From contig DAZE01000005.1 in the NCBI GenBank assembly GCA_002507175.1, positions 71,951 through 135,950 of the forward strand: a DNA stretch of 64,000 bases. Direction: 5' to 3'. The number at the start of each line of letters is the position of its first letter. Position 1 is the stretch's first letter. Both the position numbers and the translations under genes were made by a program. Positions 9,737 to 17,579 of this stretch are shown piece by piece. Below the pieces are notes generated by a model. It ran no database searches, was not told the DNA's origin, and saw only the letters and a list, made by a program, of their open reading frames with translations. The DNA is from Euryarchaeota archaeon UBA558. GTDB taxonomy: Archaea > Thermoplasmatota > Poseidoniia > Poseidoniales > Thalassarchaeaceae.

Positions 9737-10063
9737 ATGCAACGAGAAGATTTGGAAAGTATGACTGTGGCTAATCTGAAGGTTTTACTCTCGGAACTAT
9801 CCCTACCCGTCTCAGGTAAGAAAGCCGAACTCATAGATAGAATTCTCCAGAACCAAAGTCCTGATACTATTGAGGTGGAACCTTCGTCTGAGAAGGAAAT
9901 CGACGACGGGAACCAAGATCCTACTCGCGAGGATATCGAAACAGTAGTCTCAAAAATGGTGGAAGGTCGAATCGTTAATGAAGAATCAGAGATAACTCTC
10001 CAAACAATAGTCTTGATTGGCGTCGTAATCCTTGCCTTGGGGTTGGTTGTCTTTTCTCTCTGA
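9737..10063 (+). CDS. SAP-domain protein with C-terminal membrane anchor
   Basis: 108 residues. Residues about 5-38 match a SAP motif (helix-extended loop-helix that binds AT-rich DNA): MTVANLKVLLSELSLPVSG followed by KKAELIDRIL. An acidic linker follows, then one hydrophobic helix at the very C-terminus (VLIGVVILALGLVVFSL) with only two or so residues after it, so the protein should be tail-anchored with the SAP domain in the cytoplasm. SAP plus a membrane anchor suggests tethering of DNA to the membrane; this is inference. It has its own TATA box and stands alone between a thiolase and a convergent reductase. Confidence 0.85.
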   Translation: MQREDLESMTVANLKVLLSELSLPVSGKKAELIDRILQNQSPDTIEVEPSSEKEIDDGNQDPTREDIETVVSKMVEGRIVNEESEITLQTIVLIGVVILALGLVVFSL

Positions 10064-10077
10064 GATCCTCTAGTCGC

Positions 10078-11160
10078 TCATATTGTTTTGAGATCTCTGT
10101 TTCCATCGCCTCCGGGCCCAACCCACGGGTCTGGTTTGTTCCCAAGAATTTCATCTATGGTCTCCATATGCTCCTCAGTAAGCCTCTTTGCGACGTCAAT
10201 GCATCCTAGATTCTCTTTCAGTTGATCCTCATTCGTGGCCCCTAATAGAATGGTTGAGACGTTCTTGTTTTTCATACACCATGCCAATGCGAGCTGAGCC
10301 ATACTACAATTCAACTCATCTTCCGCTAAAGATGCCAACTTCCTGAGGACCTCTATCTCGCCCCTCTCCTCCCTTTCTCGTAATTCGTCCTTTAACCAAC
10401 TGTAGATCTCAACAGTCGCCCTAGACCCTTCAGGTATACCTTCATTGTATTTGCCCGTGAGGAAACCCGAACGTAGTGGCGACCAAATGGTGGTCCCCAA
10501 GGAATAGGGGGGATTAAACAACGGGAAATATTCTTTTTCGAAACGTTCCCTATGCAGCATGTTGTATTGCGGTTGCTCGAATGATGGCGGCTCTAGCCCC
10601 TCGGTCCTAGCAATCCAGAAGGCCTCAGTGATCTGTTGAGCAGACCATTCACTCGTCCCCCATGATGTAGAAGCCCCGGATCTAACGATGTCCGTCATGG
10701 CCCTGACAACAGTCGACGTAGGGGTGTGAGGGTCAGGCCTATGGCAAAATACCATGTCCACGTAATCCAAGCCTAGACGCTCTAGTGATGAATCAATCCC
10801 CTCCATAATGTGCTTCCTCGACAATCCTCGTTCGTTAACCCCGCTCCCTCCCCAGAAGATTTTGGTGGTAATCACCAGATCCGAGCGCCTCCAAACTTCC
10901 GGGTCTTCTTCAATCAATTCTGAAAGTGCGATTCCGAAGATTCTCTCGGCTTCCCCTGGGGGTGTACCATAGGCCTCGGCGTGATCGAAGCAGTTCACTC
11001 CTGCCTCACGGGCAATTTTCAGCAATTGCTTCGCTTTTTCGATTCCGGCTTTTCCCGAAAGATCTTGTTTTACACCATAAGTCGCCCAAAATCCATATGA
11101 GAGCACTGAAACCTGCAACCCTGTAGTTCCCATCATTCGATAATACATATTGTCCGCCAT
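10078..11160 (-). CDS. aldo/keto reductase, Kv-beta/YghZ-like
   Basis: NADPH-dependent reductase with a TIM-barrel fold, 360 residues. Seen: the catalytic Asp-Tyr pair in CFDHAEAYG, the Lys in LVITTKIFWGG, the His in MVFCHRPDPHT, and a C-terminal cofactor loop with STILLGATN. The WGTSEW and YNMLHR motifs place it nearest the potassium-channel beta subunit / YghZ branch, whose bacterial members reduce methylglyoxal and similar aldehydes. The substrate here is unknown. A CATAAATC box about 35 bases upstream on the minus strand may be its TATA element. It is divergent from pyrB. Confidence 0.92.
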   Translation of the reverse strand: MADNMYYRMMGTTGLQVSVLSYGFWATYGVKQDLSGKAGIEKAKQLLKIAREAGVNCFDHAEAYGTPPGEAERIFGIALSELIEEDPEVWRRSDLVITTKIFWGGSGVNERGLSRKHIMEGIDSSLERLGLDYVDMVFCHRPDPHTPTSTVVRAMTDIVRSGASTSWGTSEWSAQQITEAFWIARTEGLEPPSFEQPQYNMLHRERFEKEYFPLFNPPYSLGTTIWSPLRSGFLTGKYNEGIPEGSRATVEIYSWLKDELREREERGEIEVLRKLASLAEDELNCSMAQLALAWCMKNKNVSTILLGATNEDQLKENLGCIDVAKRLTEEHMETIDEILGNKPDPWVGPGGDGNRDLKTI

Positions 11161-11279
11161 GTATGGTGCTGGTCAAGTGCCGTACTCAAGATTTATGACT
11201 ATGATGACCTAATATTCCCCCTCGAAAGTATCACAAGGCATATGGGCGGACTGCACCCGTAGTGATTGCGGGATACAAC

Positions 11280-12206
11280 ATGGACCTCATTACAATGGAT
11301 GACCTAACCAATGATGAATCGCTATCACTTTTGGAGGACGCCAAGAGGTTGATGCCCGTAGCCAATGGGTCAGCGTATCTACCTCTTCTGGAGGGAAGGG
11401 TGCTAGGGAATTTGTTTTTTGAAAATTCAACGAGAACAAGGCTCTCTTTTGAAACCGCCATGAAGAGACTCGGAGGCGAAGTACTCAATTTGAGTGACGT
11501 CGGCTCATCGGTCAAGAAGGGGGAGACTCTCTACGACACTATGCAGATGATAGATGGATATGCTGACATAGCGGTAATTCGACATCCCAGACAAGGAGCT
11601 GCACAATATGCTGCAGACGCAGTCGAAATACCTATTCTGAATGCTGGGGATGGCGCAGGTAATCATCCCACCCAGACCTTACTCGATTTATTCACAATTA
11701 AACAAGGGCATGGAAATATCCAAGACCTTCGAGTGGTTTTAGTTGGCGATCTTAGGTATGGGAGGACGGTACATAGTCTGAGTCACGCCTTAAGCCGGTT
11801 TGGTGCATCATTGACCTTCGTTTCCCCCGAGAGCCTAATGATGCCGGAAGAAATTGTTAGGGATCTAAAATCAAACGGATGTGATGTAACCGAAACTTCC
11901 GATCTACTATCCGTCCTGGGATCCTCAGATGTCGTTTACATGACCCGAATACAAAGGGAAAGATTCCCGGACGAGGCGGAGTATGAGAAAGTAGCCGGAA
12001 TATACACAATAAAATCCGATGACCTAGCCCACGCCCCCTCTAACATGATGATTATGCATCCACTGCCTAGAGTTAGTGAGATTCACCCTAGTATTGACTC
12101 TACTAGTCATGCTTGGTACTTTAGACAGGCATTCAATGGCGTTCCTACTCGAATGGCTCTTCTGTGCCGAAGTCTCGGAGTTCAAGTTCCGGAGGTGATT
12201 AATTGA
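11280..12206 (+). CDS. pyrB: aspartate carbamoyltransferase catalytic subunit
   Basis: Condenses carbamoyl phosphate with aspartate, the committed step of pyrimidine synthesis. Seen: the carbamoyl-phosphate site FFENSTRTRLSFE, HPTQTLLDLF, and the aspartate-loop region HPLPRVSEI. It is about 308 residues, normal for PyrB. I place the start at ATG 11280 because MDLITMDDL aligns with the usual N-terminus; GTG 11262 would add six residues. It overlaps pyrI by four bases, so the two subunits are translated together as in the ATCase holoenzyme of enterobacteria and archaea. Confidence 0.96.
   Translation: MDLITMDDLTNDESLSLLEDAKRLMPVANGSAYLPLLEGRVLGNLFFENSTRTRLSFETAMKRLGGEVLNLSDVGSSVKKGETLYDTMQMIDGYADIAVIRHPRQGAAQYAADAVEIPILNAGDGAGNHPTQTLLDLFTIKQGHGNIQDLRVVLVGDLRYGRTVHSLSHALSRFGASLTFVSPESLMMPEEIVRDLKSNGCDVTETSDLLSVLGSSDVVYMTRIQRERFPDEAEYEKVAGIYTIKSDDLAHAPSNMMIMHPLPRVSEIHPSIDSTSHAWYFRQAFNGVPTRMALLCRSLGVQVPEVIN
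12191..12199 (+). promoter_or_regulatory. extended Shine-Dalgarno site of pyrI
   Basis: GGAGGTGAT, nine contiguous bases matching AGGAGGTGATC (the complement of the conserved 16S rRNA 3' end), three bases before the TTG at 12203. It lies inside the end of pyrB and decides the otherwise doubtful TTG start over the ATG at 12212. Confidence 0.8.
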
Positions 12207-12670
12207 GCGAAATGAGGAGAGTTTCAGCGATATGCAATGGAACAGTGATCGACCATATACCATCTGGAAGGGCCGTACAAGTAATGCGAATGTTGCACAT
12301 AGACGGATCTCAATCCAATCCAATCTCTCTCGTCATGAATGTACCAAGTGGTAAAGTTGGTAGGAAGGATGTGTTGAAAATCGAGGATAGGGAACTGAGT
12401 CAAGAAGAATTGGATAGGTTGGCCTTAGTCGCCCCTTCTGCCTCAATCGCAATCATAAGGAATTATGGTGTTGCTGAAAAGAGGAAAATCGAACTCGGGG
12501 ACGAACTAATCGACATAGCAAGGTGTTCGTTCTTCAATTGCATAACTCAGAGTACCAATGAGCCGCTACCACACAAACTAAGGGTTATTTCATCGGAACC
12601 TTTGGAGATTAGATGTGCATATTGCGGGATGTCCCAATCCGTCGATCAAATTGTTGAATCGTTGGTTTAG
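12203..12670 (+). CDS. pyrI: aspartate carbamoyltransferase regulatory subunit
   Basis: 155 residues. The N-terminal allosteric domain that binds nucleotide effectors is followed by a zinc domain carrying the four ligands as CSFFNC and CAYC, which contacts PyrB. The TTG start is fixed by the strong Shine-Dalgarno site inside pyrB. The presence of PyrI implies feedback control of ATCase by CTP/ATP, as known for the family. The gene is the end of the pyrBI unit and converges on the MutS-like gene 20 bases away. Confidence 0.95.
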   Translation: MSEMRRVSAICNGTVIDHIPSGRAVQVMRMLHIDGSQSNPISLVMNVPSGKVGRKDVLKIEDRELSQEELDRLALVAPSASIAIIRNYGVAEKRKIELGDELIDIARCSFFNCITQSTNEPLPHKLRVISSEPLEIRCAYCGMSQSVDQIVESLV

Positions 12671-12689
12671 AGCCAGTTTCGGCAGTAAC

Positions 12690-14699
12690 TCACAATCTGT
12701 CCAGAATAGATTTGAAAACCTCGGATTTGGTTCCAACCGAGCGGGCCTCCAGCCTCTTCAAAATTAATTCCGGTGTTGATCTCGCTGGAATACCTATCCT
12801 TGGAACTCTATCCACAACCAATTCCAGTTCCTCATCCAGTCCCTTTGCCTCTATACCGTCAACTCTGGCCTTGAATTCCATTTTCTTGCATATCGAAGAT
12901 CCGATATGCGTAACCATCAAGATAGCATTGACGGAATTTTTCGCTGCCACATCCAGCAGACCTGCAAGAATGCCAGCCGCAGCCTCTGGTTCCGTGATTG
13001 CCTCCAACTCGTCTGCTAGTACGAATTTTCTTGAACCAGAATCAACTATACTAGCAAGCCTGATCAATGTTCTCTCTAGGGCCCCAGCACTCTGAGTTCC
13101 ATTCACTTTGGACATTATGTGTATCTCTTCTGCCAGCGAAATTTCAGCTTCATCTGATGGAACTGGCAACCCCGTGTGTGCAAGTAGTAGAATGATTCCC
13201 ACCCCTTCTATCAACGAAGTCTTTCCTCCAGAATTCGCACCCGTTAGCAGAACTATCGAGCCATCGAAAGTCTGTCTTGGGAGGCTTCCAAATCCATAGT
13301 CAATTGGGACTGGATCAACGCCCAGGAGTGGATGGCGTAGCCCCCTTATCTTACAACTCGGACTGGAATCGTTGATTATTTTCGGCAGATTGCACCTCTT
13401 TTCTTTGGACCATTTCGCGATACCAATCCAGAGATCAACATCTATGATTTCAGAGACTGATTTTCTCAATTTATCAGACAGCAACATCGCTGTTTGAAGT
13501 CTATTTCTGAGGTTCTCATCCTTTTTCTTGGATATTAATAGATCGATTTCTTCTTCCATTGAAGCAAGGGCCGTTTTATTGAAAAGACAAGGATAGTCGC
13601 TTTGAAAACAATCAATTGGTACTCTGATGCCTATTGGTGAGAGAAATTCTTCAAGGCGTCCTCTACCCTCTTCCAGTGCAAATTCTATTGATTCTGACAC
13701 TTCAAACCTCAGTCGATTTTGCAGACCGGAGCTGTCTGTGTAGTAGGATAACATCTCTGATCCATCTAGGGACAATCTGTGTTCCTGAGTCGCCGCAACA
13801 ATTAGATCATCCACACTAGTTTGAATGTTTTTTACCTCAGTCCAGAGGGAATCCCTTGTCTCTTCAATTGCGGTCTCTGAAGCCTCTGGCGCGATCATTG
13901 ACTCTAGCTTATCGAGGCCATCGAGTGCGTTATTCACCCTTTCACCTATTCCACACGGCCCAATCTCCAATTTTCGTAATTGAGTCAATGCAAACAGAGT
14001 TTTGTAGTTGCTCTCAATGAATCTTAAAGACAACTCAGGAATCATTTCCCATAAGCTATCCCTTAAATCACAAATTCTCCAACCAGGAGGCAAGTCAGTA
14101 GGCTGATTGGGGCCTATCCAAGTTACTCTCGGGATGCCCTCATAGTCTTTCCACGTTTCACGAGATTCCCTTACTACTATTCGGGCAAACTTCTCAACAG
14201 TCGCAAGATGTTCTAGATCCTCGGAGTTTTGTACTACTATCAAGCGATCTATCTTCGCATTTGCTCTTTTTAGTGGTCTTATCGACTTTGCAATTCTGGT
14301 CCAACCTTCAGTTGCCCCTGGATATTTCGAGACGAATGAAATTGCTTCACTGACTCTATCCCTTCTTTTGTTAATTTCTTCTATGGAACCAACCGATAGC
14401 GGTTGTAGAAACCTGAGTTTACTTTTCCCTGGCGAGGATGATATAAACGGCTCGATGTCATTAATCATGGCGGTGTGGAGTTTCTGACCGTCTTTGTTTC
14501 TAGCAGCATTTTCCATCCCGCCGGAGAATTCTGAGACCATTCTGATCGCTCTTTCCAACGAGATTCCATCAATCTCGGACAAAGAGGCAATGTCTTTTTC
14601 TCGAATAGCTCTGATTGCCTCTGATTCTCCACCAAGGCCATCTGTAAGCTTTTTTGCCAGAGATTCCCCTACGCCTGGAATTACCATCAGGTCATTCAT
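12690..14699 (-). CDS. archaeal MutS-like ATPase with N-terminal HhH
   Basis: 669 residues from ATG 14699 (TTG 14705 possible). The N-terminus holds a helix-hairpin-helix pair (LMVIPGVGESLAKKL and SLSEIDGISLERAI), then long helical core and clamp regions, then a MutS-family ATPase domain with Walker A TGANSGGKTS at about residue 487, the Walker B region FVLADELEAI and a later MVTHIGSS. It lacks the mismatch-recognition domain of MutS1, so it resembles the MutS2/MutS5-like archaeal proteins of unsettled role (recombination control or collision rescue). It sits downstream of the ribosomal genes where ndk and infB often follow, behind an AT-rich 90-base gap that may hold its own promoter. Confidence 0.85.
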   Translation of the reverse strand: MNDLMVIPGVGESLAKKLTDGLGGESEAIRAIREKDIASLSEIDGISLERAIRMVSEFSGGMENAARNKDGQKLHTAMINDIEPFISSSPGKSKLRFLQPLSVGSIEEINKRRDRVSEAISFVSKYPGATEGWTRIAKSIRPLKRANAKIDRLIVVQNSEDLEHLATVEKFARIVVRESRETWKDYEGIPRVTWIGPNQPTDLPPGWRICDLRDSLWEMIPELSLRFIESNYKTLFALTQLRKLEIGPCGIGERVNNALDGLDKLESMIAPEASETAIEETRDSLWTEVKNIQTSVDDLIVAATQEHRLSLDGSEMLSYYTDSSGLQNRLRFEVSESIEFALEEGRGRLEEFLSPIGIRVPIDCFQSDYPCLFNKTALASMEEEIDLLISKKKDENLRNRLQTAMLLSDKLRKSVSEIIDVDLWIGIAKWSKEKRCNLPKIINDSSPSCKIRGLRHPLLGVDPVPIDYGFGSLPRQTFDGSIVLLTGANSGGKTSLIEGVGIILLLAHTGLPVPSDEAEISLAEEIHIMSKVNGTQSAGALERTLIRLASIVDSGSRKFVLADELEAITEPEAAAGILAGLLDVAAKNSVNAILMVTHIGSSICKKMEFKARVDGIEAKGLDEELELVVDRVPRIGIPARSTPELILKRLEARSVGTKSEVFKSILDRL

Positions 14700-14788
14700 C
14701 GGCAAAAATCAGAAAACAGGGTATTTGATAACATCGATGATATTTGTGTTGAAGACTATTTTTTGGACCGAACAAAATGTGACGAAAA

Positions 14789-14980
14789 TCACCTGATACC
14801 GCCTTTTTCATATCTTCTAGTCCACTTCAGTCTTCTGGGGTTCCGTCCGAGATTGACGTGGTTTTTCCTAGCTTTCGAGTCTTTGAACCATAGTACAGTC
14901 CCATCTCTCCTCACGAACATGATCCCTGTTCCGGGCTCAATTTCTTCTTTGGTGAAAGTGCAAATTCTTGTTTCTGGCAT
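14789..14980 (-). CDS. rpl24e: ribosomal protein L24e
   Basis: 63 residues from ATG 14980: MPETRICTFTKEEIEPG, then a FVRRDGTVLWF strand and KARKNHVNLGRNPRRLKWT. Most archaeal L24e proteins carry a C4 zinc finger; here I see one cysteine in the N-terminal part and none at the other usual positions, so the zinc site appears lost. GGGAG lies nine bases upstream of the ATG. The start giving 78 residues (15025) overlaps S28e and does not fit the family. Third in the L7Ae-S28e-L24e operon. Confidence 0.93.
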   Translation of the reverse strand: MPETRICTFTKEEIEPGTGIMFVRRDGTVLWFKDSKARKNHVNLGRNPRRLKWTRRYEKGGIR

Positions 14981-14996
14981 AGGATACAACTCCCAA

Positions 14997-15215
14997 TCAT
15001 CTAGCACCCAACTTCCGGGCCTCACGGCCCGTGTCCTTTAGCATCAGGACATCTCCAATTCTTACTGGACCAACGACGTTCCTCGTGATTATTCTCCCTA
15101 TGTCCCGAGGATTAGGGGCATCATTGACTCTTACTTTCACTTGAGTTGCTTCCCCAGTCATTCCGGTTCTGCCTACTACCTCAACAACCTCTGCCGGCCA
15201 AGACTCTTGTGACAA
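14997..15215 (-). CDS. rps28e: ribosomal protein S28e
   Basis: 72 residues, small OB-fold protein of the 30S subunit: PAEVVEVVGRTGMTGE, TQVKVRV, and the conserved end NVVGPVRIGDVLML. The start is a TTG supported by GAGGTG six bases upstream (within the sequence just after the L7Ae stop). Spacing to L7Ae is about ten bases and to L24e about sixteen, so the three are one operon, as in many archaea. Confidence 0.95.
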   Translation of the reverse strand: MSQESWPAEVVEVVGRTGMTGEATQVKVRVNDAPNPRDIGRIITRNVVGPVRIGDVLMLKDTGREARKLGAR

Positions 15216-15225
15216 CTTTCACACC

Positions 15226-15606
15226 TCATGCTGATAGTGTTTCAAAGTGGCCTTTAACCTCGTTGAAACGATCTTCTCCGTCCTTCTTCACATCAATGAC
15301 TGCCACAGCAGCGGTTTTGGTCCCCTCAGACATACCAGCTGCCTCCGCCAGATAGCCCTGATCTGGTACATACATGAAGGGTATAGATTTCTCTTTGCAA
15401 ATCATTGGGACGTGAGCTAGGAGTTCGCTGGGGTTGACGTCTTCTGCCATGACGACCATCATTGCAGTTCCTCTCTCCGCGGCTTTGGTCACTTCATTAG
15501 CGCCCTTTTTGAGCGACCCTCGTCCATCCTTTCCAAGGGCTTTCACCATTTCATAAACTATCTCATGAACGTCTTGCGGGGTCTCAAAGGCAACGTGTAC
15601 AGTCAT
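15226..15606 (-). CDS. rpl7ae: ribosomal protein L7Ae
   Basis: 126 residues from ATG 15606. Binds kink-turns in 23S rRNA and, in archaea, also in C/D and H/ACA guide RNPs and RNase P. The RNA-binding signature is visible: GSLKKGANEVTKA, MMVVMAEDVNPSE and the later IPFMYVP. GAGG lies nine bases before the start. An upstream ATG at 15660 would add an 18-residue extension that does not fit the family. First gene of the L7Ae-S28e-L24e unit, 72 bases downstream of the prs stop on the same strand. Confidence 0.96.
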   Translation of the reverse strand: MTVHVAFETPQDVHEIVYEMVKALGKDGRGSLKKGANEVTKAAERGTAMMVVMAEDVNPSELLAHVPMICKEKSIPFMYVPDQGYLAEAAGMSEGTKTAAVAVIDVKKDGEDRFNEVKGHFETLSA

Positions 15607-15678
15607 CGGATCATTCCTCTTGCGGTATCCTGCCGCTGAACGGGGCCTGTATAAAGACACCGCAGGGGAAATACGATT

Positions 15679-16614
15679 TCAGAGAATGCCAATCAGATCC
15701 AGGACTCCCCGAGCCAAAGCAGGGGCGCCGGAAATGACAGCCCTCGGATTCGCCAAGGAATCAGAGCTGTGTACTCCATCCACATGGTCTGCTAATTTGG
15801 TGAGAGCCCCCGAGGTGAATAACCCATGTGTACATGCAGCATGTACTTCAACAGCCCCCTGCCTCCTAAGTGCGTCACTGGCCCTACAAATCGTGCCCCC
15901 GGTACTTATCATGTCATCCACTATTGCGACTACCTTCCCAGATACATCGAGGTCCTTTGGAGTGTGTTCTATCGTATGGGCATCGATTCTTTTCTTTTCC
16001 AAGTAGCTATGTGGGACGTCGATCAATTCTGCCACATTCCGAGCCCTTTCAACTGCACCCTTGTCAGGCGAGAGAATGAAGTCTGGATCAACCTCTTCGC
16101 GCAGCCAATTGGCTATCTCAGGGACTGCTGTGACGCATCTGATGGGATGGTCGTGATTTTCTAGGACCTTAGGCTCGTGAATGTCAAGAATAACAATTCC
16201 ATCACACGCATTCGACAGATGCGAGGCAATTACCCCCGCAGCAACAACTTCACCTGCCGAAAACCGCTTGTCCTGGCGAGCATATCCGTAATACGGGACT
16301 GCCAGTATTATTCTACGGCCAACGTCCTCCATTTCTTGGATACCTTCTTTTTTCAGGTTGGAAAGATCGCCCCGCTGTATATCTGCTATGCCTGCCAACA
16401 TCATCATGGTCTGAATTATGCCATTGTCAGGAAAGGTTGAGGATACAATTACGGCTGGCTCGGATCTTATCGAATCAAAATCTTGGGCCGGGGTCTTCAG
16501 ATACCCTTCTCCATCTGGGAAACGGCGGGTTTCAGCCGGGATGAAATGCATGCCCAATTCCCCGGCTAGGGAAAGCGCAATTTCGCGGCAGGATGAGCCG
16601 CTGATGACTGGCAT
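15679..16614 (-). CDS. prs: ribose-phosphate pyrophosphokinase
   Basis: Makes PRPP from ribose 5-phosphate and ATP for nucleotide, His and Trp synthesis. 311 residues. Seen: RRFPDGEGYL at the N-terminal domain, the ATP-site region YYGYARQDKRF, DIHEPKVLENH, and the PRPP loop VAIVDDMISTGGTI. The catalytic loop after SYLEKKRIDAH is conserved. It is an archaeal short (class III-like) form without obvious allosteric extension. It lies upstream of the ribosomal operon on the same strand and may be co-transcribed with it. Confidence 0.96.
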   Translation of the reverse strand: MPVISGSSCREIALSLAGELGMHFIPAETRRFPDGEGYLKTPAQDFDSIRSEPAVIVSSTFPDNGIIQTMMMLAGIADIQRGDLSNLKKEGIQEMEDVGRRIILAVPYYGYARQDKRFSAGEVVAAGVIASHLSNACDGIVILDIHEPKVLENHDHPIRCVTAVPEIANWLREEVDPDFILSPDKGAVERARNVAELIDVPHSYLEKKRIDAHTIEHTPKDLDVSGKVVAIVDDMISTGGTICRASDALRRQGAVEVHAACTHGLFTSGALTKLADHVDGVHSSDSLANPRAVISGAPALARGVLDLIGIL

Positions 16615-16721
16615 CTAAATGGATCCAGTGCCCCATCACTCAAGACCTTGCCGGGTGGACTCGTTTGCAGCCTAGCCAATGGGCACCTTCAAATCAGGTC
16701 CTGTAGACGAACGCTCGCTCA

Positions 16722-16799
16722 GGGCGTGTAGCTTAGCTTGGCTGGAGCACCCGGCTGATAACCGGGAGGCCGCAGGTTCAAATCCTGCCATGCCCACCA
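16722..16799 (+). tRNA. tRNA-Ile, anticodon GAT
   Basis: A 78-base cloverleaf including an encoded 3' CCA. The acceptor arm GGGCGTG pairs with CATGCCC (one G-T pair); the anticodon arm CCCGG/CCGGG frames the loop CTGATAA, giving anticodon GAT; the T arm is GCAGG/CCTGC with loop TTCAAAT. The D arm lies in GCTTAGCTTGGCTGGAGC. There is no intron. The stop codon of the next gene (minus strand) begins one base after the CCA, so the tRNA end and that gene's terminus nearly touch. Confidence 0.95.
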
Positions 16800-16800
16800 T

Positions 16801-17370
16801 CTAGACGTTCAGTTGGACGTAGCTCGGAAGCGTCACTAGCCGGCCAACTGGACATCTGAGGATTATTTCATCCAGATACGCAGTCGTTCTACCCAGTTGG
16901 GAGACGGGTATCGTGATTTGTTCAGGTAGCCCCATCCTTCTTTGAAGTACACCGTGGACATTTACGACGACTCCTCTGTATGTCCGCTTGACTTTCACGA
17001 GATCAACAACATTGCCTATGTCGACACCGTCATTGTCCATGACAGCCCTGTCCATCAACTCATCCGGCGCCCACAGTTGTTCATTGATTCGAACTGTGTT
17101 CCTCCACCTTCTCTGCAATTCTCTCATTGACTTTGATAATTTCACAGAGCCATCGGGCCTGATGCTATGAACCAGTTCTTTGTGTAATGGCGCGTGGTCT
17201 GCCGGTTTTCGCATGTATTCCTCCGCCACACCGTCTAGCACTTGTATCCTCATTGACTTAACAAATTCATCCCTGGGGTGGAATCTTTCTCCCACAATAA
17301 CGCCTACGAGGGTTTCTCCAACGTAAACTTCCTTCTGCAATAATTCCTGTATTTCCAATTTCTCACTCAT
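16801..17370 (-). CDS. archaeal protein with PRC-barrel-like segments
   Basis: 189 residues from ATG 17370 (a GGGGGCGAG stretch precedes it). Two beta-rich parts flank a basic helical middle: VYVGETLVGVIVG near the start, the arginine-rich ELQRRWRNTVRI in the centre, then NDGVDIGNVVDLVKVKRTYRG, which has the look of a PRC-barrel strand pair, and a Leu/Val-rich end. PRC-barrel assignment is tentative. The basic middle would suit RNA or DNA contact; no function is claimed. The upstream region is the very AT-rich divergent spacer shared with an aminotransferase gene. Confidence 0.6.
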   Translation of the reverse strand: MSEKLEIQELLQKEVYVGETLVGVIVGERFHPRDEFVKSMRIQVLDGVAEEYMRKPADHAPLHKELVHSIRPDGSVKLSKSMRELQRRWRNTVRINEQLWAPDELMDRAVMDNDGVDIGNVVDLVKVKRTYRGVVVNVHGVLQRRMGLPEQITIPVSQLGRTTAYLDEIILRCPVGRLVTLPSYVQLNV

Positions 17371-17439
17371 TTTCTCGCCCCCGATCCTGCACCCCACTTG
17401 CCCTCGATCTACAAGTGCCGAGCAGCAAGTCGGCATATA

Positions 17440-17579
17440 ATCAATGCTAAAGTAATTTTAATTTTCTAATTGCAAATTTACATTATTGTAAAAAATTACA
17501 ATACAAAAAATTGAATATAGTTTATCAAAAAAAAGAAAAGACCAAGGAAAGGCCAAATATTTTCTAAATTGTCATCTGA
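17440..17579. promoter_or_regulatory. AT-rich divergent spacer with a perfect 7-bp inverted repeat
   Basis: This spacer between two divergent genes is far richer in A and T than its surroundings. At 17485-17502 lies ATTGTAA, four A, TTACAAT: a perfect 7-base inverted repeat, as expected of a dimeric regulator's operator. A possible TATA element (AAATATTTT, about 17553-17561) lies some 20 bases before the aminotransferase ATG. A run of A and G from 17527 follows the repeat. No gene seen in it. Confidence 0.45.

Noticed and set aside
16615..16721. Candidate insertion or attachment site next to tRNA-Ile
   Set aside because: No partial tRNA copy, integrase or flanking repeat is visible; neighbours are housekeeping genes.
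17440..17579. Replication origin
   Set aside because: The spacer is AT-rich with one inverted repeat, but there is no orc1/cdc6 gene nearby and no set of origin recognition box repeats.
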